Both the position numbers and the translations under genes were made by a program. Below, in pieces: positions 35,735 to 44,512 of a stretch of DNA of 59,570 bases; position 1 is the stretch's first letter; each line of letters starts with the position of its first letter. The DNA lies in contig JAHZJB010000070.1 of NCBI GenBank assembly GCA_022601135.1, forward strand, positions 1-59,570. The letters run 5' to 3'. This DNA is from Actinomycetes bacterium. GTDB taxonomy: Bacteria > Actinomycetota > Actinomycetes > Mycobacteriales > Mycobacteriaceae. The notes under the pieces are model-generated. The model worked only from the letters and a program-made list of their open reading frames with translations, was not told the origin of the DNA and made no database searches.

Positions 35735-36624
35735 TCAGACTCTCCCATCCAGGCGTCGAACTCCAGGCCTGAAATACGCTCGTAGGCTTCGATATAGCGC
35801 GCTCTTGTCGCCTCGACGATGTCCTGGGGCAGTGGCGGCGGCGGTGCGTCACCGGAGCGGTCCCAGCCCGACTCCGGGCCGGTCAGCCAGTTGCGAACAA
35901 ACTGTTTGTCGAAGCTGTTCTGCAGCACACCCTCGGTGTAGTCGTCGGCACCCCAGTAGCGCGAAGAGTCCGGGGTGAGCACTTCATCAGCGAGCTTGAG
36001 TTGACCGCTTTCGTCGACACCGAACTCGAACTTGGTATCGGCCAGGATGATGCCCTTGGCCAAGGCGTGCTCGGCGCCCTGACGATAGGCGCGCAGGGTG
36101 CGTTCACGAAGCTCGTCAGCGCGTGCCGTGCCCACCAGCGCGACGACGTCGTCAAAGGTGATGTTCTCGTCGTGCTGACCGTGTTCGGCCTTACTCGCAG
36201 GTGTGAAAATCGGCTCGCTGAACCGGCTGGCCTCAACCAATCCCGGTGGCAGTGCGATCCCGCAAATCCTGCCGGTCTTCTGGTAGTCGATCAGCCCCGA
36301 ACCGGTGAGGTAGCCACGGGCCACCGCTTCCACCGGAAGCATCTCCAATTGCTCGACCACCAGCGCCCGGCCCAGGACCTCGGCCGGAATGCGCGCGTCG
36401 TCCGGTGGGCCGGCCAGCTGGTTCGGCGCATCCACGTGAGAGAAGAAGAACACGCTCATCGCGGTCAGGACCCGACCCTTGTCCGGTATCTCGGAGTCGA
36501 GGATGTGGTCATAGGCAGAGATCCGGTCGGAGGCGACGAGTAGCAGGTGCCTGTCATCGACGCGGTACAGCTCGCGAACCTTGCCGCTGGCCAAATGCCG
36601 GTAGGCGGACAGAGCGGGGCGCAT
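35731..36624 (-). CDS. purC: SAICAR synthetase
   Basis: PurC ligates aspartate to CAIR with ATP. The 297-residue product has [25 protein letters not shown] and W-G-A-D-D-Y, all conserved in the family. A TAGGCT box sits six bases before ATG 36624, predicting a leaderless start. The stop overlaps the ptrB start. Confidence 0.96.
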   Translation of the reverse strand: MRPALSAYRHLASGKVRELYRVDDRHLLLVASDRISAYDHILDSEIPDKGRVLTAMSVFFFSHVDAPNQLAGPPDDARIPAEVLGRALVVEQLEMLPVEAVARGYLTGSGLIDYQKTGRICGIALPPGLVEASRFSEPIFTPASKAEHGQHDENITFDDVVALVGTARADELRERTLRAYRQGAEHALAKGIILADTKFEFGVDESGQLKLADEVLTPDSSRYWGADDYTEGVLQNSFDKQFVRNWLTGPESGWDRSGDAPPPPLPQDIVEATRARYIEAYERISGLEFDAWMGESE

Positions 36625-36630
36625 CGAGCC

Positions 36631-36636
36631 AGCCTA
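36631..36636 (-). promoter_or_regulatory. -10 box (TAGGCT) for leaderless purC
   Basis: On the minus strand TAGGCT is followed by GGCTCG and ATG 36624. Confidence 0.6.
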
Positions 36637-36679
36637 ACGTTGAGGTGCCGCAGGCCTCCCGTGTGTTGTGATCGAACAC

Positions 36680-37312
36680 ATGAATCGACGGTGGGTCCCC
36701 TATGCCACAACTCCGGCGCGGCTGATGTCGCAACTGTTCAGCGATGCGGTCGTGATCGTTTGGACGGCCATCTGGGTCTTCGTCGGCACGGCGGTGCACG
36801 CCGCAGTCGCGGTGATCGCCGAATTCGGCTACCGGGTGGAAAGCGGTGCCGCCGGGGTGGCGGGCAATCTCGACTCGGCCGGCAACAGCGTTGACGGCGT
36901 CCCCCTTATCGGCGACGCGCTGGCAAAACCGCTGACCGGCGCCGGCACCGCTGCCCGCGAGATCGCCGATGCCGGCCAAAGCCTGGGGGTGACGGCGGGT
37001 TGGCTGGCCTGGCTGCTCGCACTGGCCGTGGCCGCACCGCCGATCCTTGCCCTGATGATGCCGTGGCTGTTCCTGCGGGTGCGGTTCATCCGGCGCAAAT
37101 GGACGGCCGTCACGCTGGCGTCCACCATGGCGGGTGAGCAGCTTCTCGCGTTGCGGGCGCTGGCCAACCGCCCGCTGCCGAAGCTGGCGGCGATCAGTTC
37201 CGATCCGGCGGGCGCCTGGCGGAATCAGGATCCGGCGGCCATCCGCGGTCTGGCCGCTCTCGAGTTGCGCGCGTCGGGCATCCGCGCCGCCGGCCTGCGC
37301 TGGGGTGGCTGA
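36680..37312 (+). CDS. Membrane protein, two or three TM helices (Rv0779c type)
   Basis: The 210-residue product has hydrophobic segments near residues 20-50 (V-V-I-V-W-T-A-I-W-V-F-V-G-T-A) and 115-135 (L-A-W-L-L-A-L-A-V-A-A-P-P-I-L-A-L), with a Gly/Ala-rich loop (L-D-S-A-G-N-S-V-D-G) and a basic C-terminal region. No enzymatic motif is seen. ATG 36680 was chosen over GTG 36668; both are plausible. It converges on purB. Confidence 0.65.
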   Translation: MNRRWVPYATTPARLMSQLFSDAVVIVWTAIWVFVGTAVHAAVAVIAEFGYRVESGAAGVAGNLDSAGNSVDGVPLIGDALAKPLTGAGTAAREIADAGQSLGVTAGWLAWLLALAVAAPPILALMMPWLFLRVRFIRRKWTAVTLASTMAGEQLLALRALANRPLPKLAAISSDPAGAWRNQDPAAIRGLAALELRASGIRAAGLRWGG

Positions 37313-37333
37313 ACTCAACTACCGCCGAATCGA

Positions 37334-38761
37334 TCACAGGATCGCCGCCGAGGTGTATTCCGCTGCCTCGGGATAGCGGCTGATGACATCGTCGACGGCC
37401 GCAACCACTCGGCCCACCTGGTCCCCCGCCGATCCGGTGAAGATCTGCTTGTCGGCGAGAGCCATGTCGAGCGCCACCCGATCCAGCGGAAACCGGGGGT
37501 CGGCGGCGAGCCGGTCCAGCAAATCGGGCTCAGCACCGGCCTCACGCATCGCCAGCGCGACCGCGAGCGCGTGCTCCTTGATGAGCTCGTGTGCGGTCTC
37601 CCTGCCCACTCCGGCGCGCACCGCGGCGAGGAGGATGCGGGTGGTGGCCAAGAACGGCAGGTAGCGGTCGAGCTCACGGTGGATCACCGCGGGGTAGGCG
37701 CCGAATTCGTCGAGCACCGTCAGGAAGGTCTCGGTCTGACCGTCGAGCGCGAAGAACGCGTCCGGCAGCGCGACACGGCGCACCACTGAGCAGAATACGT
37801 CGCCCTCGTTCCACTGTGCGCCGGCCAGTTCGGCGGCCATCGACGCGTACCCGCGGAGCACGACCTGCAGGCCGTTGACGCGTTCGCAGCTGCGGGCGTT
37901 CATCTTGTGCGGCATCGCCGATGACCCGACCTGTCCGGGGGCGAATCCCTCGGTCACCAGTTCGTGGCCGGCCATCAACCGGATGGTGTGTGCCAGCGAC
38001 GACGGTCCGGCGCCCAGCTGGACGAGCGCGGACACCACGTCATGGTCGAGTGAGCGGGGATAGACCTGCCCGACGCTGGTGAGGATCTCGGTGAAGCCCA
38101 GGAACTGTGCGACGCGGCGTTCCAGATCGGCCAGACGCCCGGTGTCGCCGTCGAACAGATCGAGCATGTCCTGAGCGGTGCCCATCGGCCCCTTGATGCC
38201 GCGCAACGGGTAACGATCGATGAGCTCGCTGATCCGCTGCAAGGCGACCAGCATCTCCTGGGCCGCCGACGCGAAGCGTTTGCCGAGTGTGGTGGCCTGG
38301 GCCGCGACGTTGTGGCTGCGACCGGCCATGACCAGGTCGCGGTAGAGCACCGCGCGCTCAGCGAGTCTGGCCAGCACCGCGACTCCGTGCGAATGCACCA
38401 ACTGCATTGACTGCCGGATCTGCAGCTGTTCGACGTTCTCGGTGAGATCCCGGCTCGTCATCCCCTTGTGCACCTGCTCATGACCGGCGAGCGCGTTGAA
38501 CTCCTCGATGCGCGCCTTCACGTCGTGGCGCAGCACTCGTTCCCGTGCGGCGATCGACTCCAGGTCGACGTCCTCGACAACCCGTTCGTAGTCACCGATC
38601 ACCGAATCGGGGACGCTCGAGTTTCCCGCACCGAGTTCTGCCTGGGCTCTCAGCACTGCCAGCCACAGCCGCCGTTCAGTGACGATCTTGGCCTCCGGCG
38701 ACCAGATGGCCACCATCTCCTCGCTGGCGTATCGAGTGGCCAGAATGTTGGGAATACTCAC
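37334..38761 (-). CDS. purB: Adenylosuccinate lyase
   Basis: PurB cleaves SAICAR and adenylosuccinate, at two steps of the pathway. The 475-residue product has the fumarase-superfamily signature G-S-S-A-M-P-H-K-M-N and an early T-S-R-D-L-T-E-N motif. GTG 38761 is preceded by a TAGGCT box eight bases upstream. It is divergent from the DUF429-RelA/SpoT fusion gene. Confidence 0.96.
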   Translation of the reverse strand: MSIPNILATRYASEEMVAIWSPEAKIVTERRLWLAVLRAQAELGAGNSSVPDSVIGDYERVVEDVDLESIAARERVLRHDVKARIEEFNALAGHEQVHKGMTSRDLTENVEQLQIRQSMQLVHSHGVAVLARLAERAVLYRDLVMAGRSHNVAAQATTLGKRFASAAQEMLVALQRISELIDRYPLRGIKGPMGTAQDMLDLFDGDTGRLADLERRVAQFLGFTEILTSVGQVYPRSLDHDVVSALVQLGAGPSSLAHTIRLMAGHELVTEGFAPGQVGSSAMPHKMNARSCERVNGLQVVLRGYASMAAELAGAQWNEGDVFCSVVRRVALPDAFFALDGQTETFLTVLDEFGAYPAVIHRELDRYLPFLATTRILLAAVRAGVGRETAHELIKEHALAVALAMREAGAEPDLLDRLAADPRFPLDRVALDMALADKQIFTGSAGDQVGRVVAAVDDVISRYPEAAEYTSAAIL

Positions 38762-38802
38762 GAATGCACAGCCTATCGGCCGGATGAGGCAAGCTGGCCG
38801 GT

Positions 38803-40581
38803 GTGCACTCCCCCCGCCGCAGTGTCTTCTACGTCGGACTGGACCTGGCCTGGGGCCAGCGCAAGCCCACCGGCGTGGCTGCCGTCGACGACTCGGGGCG
38901 GCTGGTCTACGCCGGGACCGCGACCGATGACACCAGCATCCGAGCCGCGTTGGCGCCTTACACCCACGAGGCCTGTCTGGTAGCCATCGACGCTCCCTTG
39001 ATCGTCACCAACCCGACCGGTCAACGCCCCGCCGAACGGCAGCTCAACGCCGACTTCGGACGATTCCAGGCCGGCGCGCACCCGTCCAACACGACTAGGC
39101 CCGAGTTCGCCGAGGTTCCCCGGGCTGCGCGGATCGCCCGCGCGCTCGACCTGGACATCGATCCGGAGTCGACGGCGCACCGGCGGGCGATCGAGGTGTA
39201 CCCGCATCCGGCGACGATCACCCTGTTCCGGCTCGGGCGAACGTTGAAGTACAAGAACAAACCTGGCCGCAGCGTCGCGCAGGTGCGGGCGGAATTGCTG
39301 CGGCTGATGGAACACATCGAGGGACTCGCGCAGGCCGACCCCCCGCTGCGCACCGCGGACAGCGAGAACTGGGCACAGTTGCGCGCCATGGCCGACAGCG
39401 CGGAGCGAAAGAGCGAACTGCGCCGCGTCGAGGATCCGGTCGACGCCGTGCTGTGCGCCTATGTCGCGATGTACACCGCGCGCCGGCCTGACGACATCAC
39501 CGTCTACGGCGACGGGCAGACCGGCTACATCGTCACTCCGGCCTTGCCCACGGACCTGGCCCCAGCCCCGCCGGAACCGACGCCGGGCGCCATCCACGAC
39601 GCCATTACCACCTACGCCGAGCGCCGGCCGACACTGACGGATTCGACCGGCCATTATCTGGCGGCGGTTACCGGCCTACTCGATGACGCGGGGATCAACT
39701 ATCTCGGCATCACGGCGCGCACCAAGACGGTCGCCTCGTTCGCCGCGAAAGCCGACCGCACCATCGACGGCCGACGCCTGTATACCGATCCGCTGTCGGA
39801 GATCACCGACCAGATCGGCGTCCGGGTCATCACTTACCTGCGCGACGACGTCGCTACCGTCGCCAATCTGCTCGCCGAGGAGATGCGCTTGCTCGACGAC
39901 CGGGATATGGGCGTCGAAACCGCGAGCGAAGGCCGGTGGGGTTACACCAGCCGGCACCTGCTGGTGGCCGCCGAGGGCGAACGGCAGCCGGCCTCGGTTC
40001 AGGTTCGAACCATCCTGCAGCACGCATGGGCCGAGTTCGAGCATGACGTCCGCTACAAAGGTTCGGTAACCGAGGAGGACGCACCGGATCTCGACCGGCG
40101 CTTCACGTTGGCCGCGGGGCTGCTCGAGTTGGCTGACCGCGAGTTCTCGGCGATTCGGGAACGACTCCGGTCGACCACCCCATCGGAGCCCGTTCCGCAG
40201 AACACCGGCGATCCCCGGATCGCGACCCCGGTGCTTGCCACGTATCTGGGCAACCGGTTCCCCGACGCCGGGTGGTCGCGCACCGAGCACTACGCGTGGA
40301 TCGCAGGCTTACTGCTCGAGCTCGGCATCGATTCGGTCGACGGTGTGGAGGCCGTCCTCGGCAGCATCGACACCGCCGCGGTCAACGACGCGATGGACTA
40401 CCGGTATCCGGCCGGCGCGGTGCGTCGGCTCGACGATGTGCTGCTCGCGGTGTTCGGCACCCAGTATCTGCAGCTGGCCGGCAATGGTGACCGTATTGCC
40501 TTGCTGGAAAACCGGTTTCAGCGACTCAGTGAGAGGGCTAGCTGGATGTCATCCGGGAAACCTCTTCGAGGAACTTCGTGA
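38803..40581 (+). CDS. DUF429 RNase H-like/(p)ppGpp synthetase fusion (RHII-RSD type)
   Basis: The 592-residue product fuses two domains. Residues about 5-250 form a DUF429 RNase H-like domain (Y-V-G-L-D-L-A-W-G, V-A-I-D-A-P-L and V-E-D-P-V-D-A-V). Residues about 265-440 form a RelA/SpoT synthetase domain (R-T-K-T-V-A-S-F-A-A-K, D-Q-I-G-V-R-V-I-T-Y-L-R, G-Y-T-S-R-H, V-Q-V-R-T-I-L-Q-H-A-W). No HD hydrolase domain is present. The M. smegmatis counterpart beside purB has been shown to have both RNase HII and (p)ppGpp synthetase activity. Residues 470-592 are a helical tail of unknown role. GTG 38803 is preceded by a CAAGCT box. The last 44 bp overlap the SDR gene on the other strand. Confidence 0.9.
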   Translation: MHSPRRSVFYVGLDLAWGQRKPTGVAAVDDSGRLVYAGTATDDTSIRAALAPYTHEACLVAIDAPLIVTNPTGQRPAERQLNADFGRFQAGAHPSNTTRPEFAEVPRAARIARALDLDIDPESTAHRRAIEVYPHPATITLFRLGRTLKYKNKPGRSVAQVRAELLRLMEHIEGLAQADPPLRTADSENWAQLRAMADSAERKSELRRVEDPVDAVLCAYVAMYTARRPDDITVYGDGQTGYIVTPALPTDLAPAPPEPTPGAIHDAITTYAERRPTLTDSTGHYLAAVTGLLDDAGINYLGITARTKTVASFAAKADRTIDGRRLYTDPLSEITDQIGVRVITYLRDDVATVANLLAEEMRLLDDRDMGVETASEGRWGYTSRHLLVAAEGERQPASVQVRTILQHAWAEFEHDVRYKGSVTEEDAPDLDRRFTLAAGLLELADREFSAIRERLRSTTPSEPVPQNTGDPRIATPVLATYLGNRFPDAGWSRTEHYAWIAGLLLELGIDSVDGVEAVLGSIDTAAVNDAMDYRYPAGAVRRLDDVLLAVFGTQYLQLAGNGDRIALLENRFQRLSERASWMSSGKPLRGTS

Positions 40582-41521
40582 CCACCGCCGGGTCATCGTG
40601 GCGTTGCCAGCCGAAGGTGGTTGGGCGCTGGGCGCGGTCGTGCCAGAAGTGTCCGGCCTTCGACTCGGGCCGGGTGGCAACCAGCCAGACGACGGTGTCC
40701 GCACCGTCGGCGGCGTCGCGCAGCAGTGGCCCGGTCAATCTCCGAAAGACAGGCAAGGCTTCTGCGACGCCCGGGGTCTCGACCCAGCCCGGGTGGGCGC
40801 TCTCGACGCGAATTCCGGTGCCGGCCAGCCGCTGCGCCCATTGGTCGGCGAGCACCACCTGCATCCGCTTGGTGCGGGCATAGACCCGCACGCCGTTGTA
40901 CGTGCCGTTGCGAGACTCGAGATCCTCAGCGCTCAACGGCGTGGTGTACATGCCGCCCGATGACATGAAGACAACCGACGCACCGTGCGCATTGTGCAGC
41001 ATTGGCAGCAGCTCTTGCGTCATCACCTGCGGCCCGAGGACGTGGCACGCCAACTGGGTCTCGTGTCCCTGCGGCGTCTCAGTACGTTTTTTGGGCATAC
41101 CGCCGGCATTGTGCACCAGGCCGTGCAACGCATCGATGCGTCCGCAGAGGTCGGCGGTCCACGCGCGCACGGCGTCGAGATCGGCGACGTCACAGACTTC
41201 CTCGATCACCGAACCGCCCGCGGCGTCCGGCAACGCACCTCGGATCATCGCGGCGCTGTGGCGGACCTTCTTCTCGTCGCGCCCGAGCAAGTGAACCGTT
41301 GCTCCGAGTCGGACGAAGGACTCAGCCATCGCCTCGCCGATCCCTGCGGTCGCGCCGGTCACCACTACCCTCTTGCCCGCCATCGCAGCGGGTGGCGGAT
41401 CGGGGGGCCACCAGTGCTGTCGCATCTTCGAGCCCAGCTTGGTGTATCCCAGGACCACAGAACGGTCCAGAACTGTGTCCGCGACTTGGGCTAGACGTCC
41501 GGTGATAGCCATCCCCACCAA
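40538..41521 (-). CDS. Short-chain dehydrogenase, DHRS12-like
   Basis: The 327-residue product has an N-terminal extension of about 50 residues, then V-V-V-T-G-A-T-A-G-I-G (TGxxxGIG), N-A-G-G, and Y-A-R-T-K as the catalytic YxxxK. Relatives are eukaryotic-like retinol/lipid dehydrogenases. ATG 41521 or 41512 could start it. The 3' end overlaps the RHII-RSD gene, and the TetR gene lies upstream on the same strand with 41 bp between, so the TetR may control this SDR. Confidence 0.8.
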   Translation of the reverse strand: MVGMAITGRLAQVADTVLDRSVVLGYTKLGSKMRQHWWPPDPPPAAMAGKRVVVTGATAGIGEAMAESFVRLGATVHLLGRDEKKVRHSAAMIRGALPDAAGGSVIEEVCDVADLDAVRAWTADLCGRIDALHGLVHNAGGMPKKRTETPQGHETQLACHVLGPQVMTQELLPMLHNAHGASVVFMSSGGMYTTPLSAEDLESRNGTYNGVRVYARTKRMQVVLADQWAQRLAGTGIRVESAHPGWVETPGVAEALPVFRRLTGPLLRDAADGADTVVWLVATRPESKAGHFWHDRAQRPTTFGWQRHDDPAVVTKFLEEVSRMTSS

Positions 41522-41562
41522 TGTAACCGTCGCAACAACACAGCAGGCGCGGTCAGGAGCGG

Positions 41563-42192
41563 TCAGGAGCGGTCGGGCGCGGGCTCGTCGTAGGGGGCGA
41601 GCACGTCGATCACGTCGATCAAGGTAGCTCTGGCCGTTGCCCGCGGGCCGGCGCCGTCACCGACCAGCGCGGCCACCACCGCACCGTCTACCGCGCACAC
41701 CAGTGCGGTGAGCAACGTCGCGCGAACCGACCTTCCGGAGCGGTCGACCACTTCGACGACGGCGTCGGTGCGCTGCTGAAGAATGCGCCGCTGGATATCG
41801 CGCAGCCCCGGTTGGCGCGCGCAGGCAATGTAACGCTCATACCGTGAGATCAGTCGTTCGGTGATCTGTTCGGGATTGTCCCCGACCAGCAAGTCGACCA
41901 ATACGTCGGCGGTCGACTCGGCGCCGCGGCGACGGCGCGACAGCAGGGCGACCCGGTGCCTCAACTCCTCCGACTCCCGGGTTCCGACGTGTTCAACAGC
42001 CTTGGAGATCAGATCCTCGAGAGACGAAAAATAGTACGTGGTGGACGCCAGCGGAAGCCCGGCCCGGCGTGCCACGGCACGGTGCCGCACGGCGTCGAAT
42101 CCGCCTTCGCAAAGAAGGTCGGCGGCCGCGCTGACCAGCGCGTACCGTCGACGCTCCCCCTTGGGAGTGACTGCTGCCGTCACCCTTATCAT
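41563..42192 (-). CDS. TetR-family regulator (Rv0775 type)
   Basis: The 209-residue product has a TetR helix-turn-helix (about 14-58) with A-V-A-R-R-A-G-L-P-L-A-S-T-T-Y-Y-F as the recognition region. The C-terminal ligand domain is unassigned. ATG 42192 starts it; the first residues are M-I-R-V-T-A-A-V. It is divergent from the esterase gene and precedes the SDR gene on the same strand, so either may be its target. I found no convincing palindrome in 42193-42275. The end of the gene contains a tandem GGTCAGGAGC pair. Confidence 0.85.
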   Translation of the reverse strand: MIRVTAAVTPKGERRRYALVSAAADLLCEGGFDAVRHRAVARRAGLPLASTTYYFSSLEDLISKAVEHVGTRESEELRHRVALLSRRRRGAESTADVLVDLLVGDNPEQITERLISRYERYIACARQPGLRDIQRRILQQRTDAVVEVVDRSGRSVRATLLTALVCAVDGAVVAALVGDGAGPRATARATLIDVIDVLAPYDEPAPDRS

Positions 42193-42275
42193 GGTGCCAG
42201 TCAGGGGGTTTTGGCATCGCGCTTTCGGCCAATCGACCGCCTTGCCAAGCGCCGTCCGATGGCATGATGGCGCGC

Positions 42276-43139
42276 ATGTCTGCCATCAACCGTCGCGCCG
42301 CGCTGCACGCCGGTCTGTGCTCTGGCATCGCGGCCGTGGCCGGGGCGTACACATTAGGCACACCAGGAACATTGGCCACCCCAGTGGCCGCAGGTGCACC
42401 GCCCGCCCCGCAGGCACCACCCGCGCCGGCCGCAACCTTCGCCACCGGTTCCTTCGCGTCGGCCGCTCGCGGCGGAGCCATGACCAACTGGATCATCGCC
42501 CGCCCGCCTGGCCAGGCGGCGCCGATCCGACCGGTCATCCTGCTGCACGGTAAGGACTCCAGCGCGCACGCGGTGATGTCGATGGGTGCCGAACGGTTCC
42601 TCGCGGATGCGGTGCGTGCCGGGGTGCCGCCGTTCGCGATCGCAGCCGTCGACGGGGGCGGCACCTACTGGCACCGACGCGCGTCCGGTGACGACGCGGG
42701 CGCGATGGTGCTCGACGAGTTCATCCCCTTGCTGGCCGAGCAGGGCCTGGACACCTCCCGGGTGGCGTTCCAGGGGTGGTCGATGGGCGGATACGGCGCG
42801 ATGCTGCTGGGCGCCCGGCTGGGCCCCGGACGCACCGCGGCGATCTGCGCCGTCAGCCCTGCCCTCTGGACGTCGCCGGGCGCAGCGGCGCCGGGAGCGT
42901 TCGACGACGCCCAGGACTATGAAGCCAACAGCGTGTGGGGCCTGGCCGCGCTGGACACAATCCCCCTGCGCATCGATTGTGGCTACGACGATCCGTTCTA
43001 CCCGGCGACGCAACGTTTCATCGCCCAGCTCCAGAACCCGCCGGCCGGGGGTTTCTCGCCCGGAGGGCACGATGCGTCCTACTGGTCCTCGCAGTTGACC
43101 AGCGAGCTGACCTGGGCGGCGCCGTTGCTGACGGCCTAA
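42276..43139 (+). CDS. Exported esterase (Rv0774c type)
   Basis: The 287-residue product has an N-terminal twin-Arg-like signal (N-R-R-A-A-L) and an Ala/Pro-rich linker, then an alpha/beta-hydrolase domain with nucleophile G-W-S-M-G-G. The acid is likely in C-G-Y-D-D-P-F and the His in G-G-H-D-A-S-Y. Rv0774c is a known mycobacterial esterase found in the cell wall. ATG 42276 was chosen among three nearby ATGs. Its TAA shares bases with the TAG of purD. Confidence 0.82.
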   Translation: MSAINRRAALHAGLCSGIAAVAGAYTLGTPGTLATPVAAGAPPAPQAPPAPAATFATGSFASAARGGAMTNWIIARPPGQAAPIRPVILLHGKDSSAHAVMSMGAERFLADAVRAGVPPFAIAAVDGGGTYWHRRASGDDAGAMVLDEFIPLLAEQGLDTSRVAFQGWSMGGYGAMLLGARLGPGRTAAICAVSPALWTSPGAAAPGAFDDAQDYEANSVWGLAALDTIPLRIDCGYDDPFYPATQRFIAQLQNPPAGGFSPGGHDASYWSSQLTSELTWAAPLLTA

Positions 43140-44428
43140 ATGGAGATTAGGCCGTCGGCTGCCGCGAGCCCGATATCGCTACGAAAGTGGCTGCCGGGAA
43201 ACCGAATCGAGTCGATCCGCGCGTAGGCAGCCTCGCGTGCCGAGGCGAGGCTGGGGCCGACCCCCACCACCGACAGCACCCGGCCACCGGAGGACACGAT
43301 GGCTCCGTCGTCGCGACGGGCGGTGCCGGCGTGCAGCACGCTGCTGCCCGACTCTGGGCTCTCCCGGTCGGCCTCCGCGTCGTGCACCACATCACCCACC
43401 CGCGGACGTCCCGGATAGTTCTCCGCAGCGACGACGACCGTGACGGCGAAGCCTGGGCGCCAGCGCAGCGGGGGCTGGCCGGCCAGCTCTCCGGTCGCGG
43501 CCGCATGCATCAGCTGCCCCAATGGCGACTCCAGCAGCGCAAGCACCGCTTGAGTCTCCGGATCGCCGAAGCGACAGTTGAATTCGACCACCGTGGGACC
43601 TGTGGGCGTGATCGCCAGACCCGCGTAGAGCAGGCCCGAGAACGGGCACCCCCGCCTGACGAGTTCGGCGGCGACAGGTTTCACGACCTCGTCGACGATG
43701 CGCGGCACCATGTCGTCAGGCAGCCACGGCAGTGGCGTATAGGCACCCATACCGCCGGTGTTGGGTCCGACGTCGCCGTCGCCGATGCGTTTGAAGTCCT
43801 GAGCCGGCAACAGCGGAACGACGGTCTCACTGTCGACTATGCAAAAAAGTGAAACCTCGGGCCCGCCGAGGAAAGACTCGAGCAGCACCGGATGCCCGGC
43901 GTCCAGCAAGCTGGCGGCATGCGCGCGGGCGATGTCGCGGTCCGCCGAGACCACCACGCCTTTGCCGGCGGCCAACCCGTCATCCTTGACCACCCAGGCG
44001 GGATCGTCGATGGGTGGACCGAACCGATCCAGCGCGACGTCGAGGTGCGCGGGGTTGTCGACGATCTCGCTGCGGGCGGTACGCACTCCGGCGGCGGCCA
44101 TCACGTCCTTGGCGAACGACTTCGAGCCCTCGATGCGCGCGGCGTCTTTCGTCGGCCCGAAGCAGGCGATGCCCGCTTCGCGCACGGCGTCGGCGACGCC
44201 GAGCACCAGCGGAACCTCCGGTCCAATGACCACGAGGTCGGCTCCGATGCGTTGCGCCAGGGCGGCGACGGCTTGACGCGACGTCACGTCGATCTCGTAC
44301 TGATCGGCGATGCCCGCGGTGCCGGCATTGCCGGGCGCGACGGCAAGCGCCGTCACCTCGGGGTCTCGGCGCAGCGCAAGCAACAGCGCATGTTCACGGG
44401 CTCCGGATCCGATTACCAGGACGTGCAC
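43136..44428 (-). CDS. purD: Phosphoribosylamine-glycine ligase
   Basis: PurD makes glycinamide ribotide. The 430-residue ATP-grasp protein has G-S-G-A-R-E-H-A-L, the central [10 protein letters not shown] and [12 protein letters not shown], all family motifs. GTG 44428 has AAGGTGAG upstream. Its stop lies within the end of the esterase gene. Confidence 0.96.
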   Translation of the reverse strand: MHVLVIGSGAREHALLLALRRDPEVTALAVAPGNAGTAGIADQYEIDVTSRQAVAALAQRIGADLVVIGPEVPLVLGVADAVREAGIACFGPTKDAARIEGSKSFAKDVMAAAGVRTARSEIVDNPAHLDVALDRFGPPIDDPAWVVKDDGLAAGKGVVVSADRDIARAHAASLLDAGHPVLLESFLGGPEVSLFCIVDSETVVPLLPAQDFKRIGDGDVGPNTGGMGAYTPLPWLPDDMVPRIVDEVVKPVAAELVRRGCPFSGLLYAGLAITPTGPTVVEFNCRFGDPETQAVLALLESPLGQLMHAAATGELAGQPPLRWRPGFAVTVVVAAENYPGRPRVGDVVHDAEADRESPESGSSVLHAGTARRDDGAIVSSGGRVLSVVGVGPSLASAREAAYARIDSIRFPGSHFRSDIGLAAADGLISI

Positions 44429-44474
44429 AGGTGCTCACCTTAATGGCACCGATGGCGGCGGGTCCCGACGCGTC

Positions 44475-44506
44475 GACCATACATGTCAAGCCGTTAGTGT
44501 ATGGTC
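44475..44506. promoter_or_regulatory. Inverted-repeat operator overlapping the P450 promoter
   Basis: GACCATACA (44475-44483) and TGTATGGTC (44498-44506) are perfect 9-bp complements with 14 bp between. TATGGT (44500-44505) in the right arm is a -10 box, seven bases before ATG 44513, so binding would block the promoter. The TetR encoded immediately after the P450 is the likely binder. Confidence 0.65.
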
Positions 44507-44512
44507 TATTAC

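Noticed and set aside
41553..41575. Tandem GGTCAGGAGC copies
   Set aside because: Only two units, at the end of the TetR gene; too few for a meaningful satellite or regulatory array.
42193..42275. Possible operator (TTGGC...GCCAA) between TetR and esterase
   Set aside because: Only five matching bases per arm with a long gap; not above chance in GC-rich DNA.
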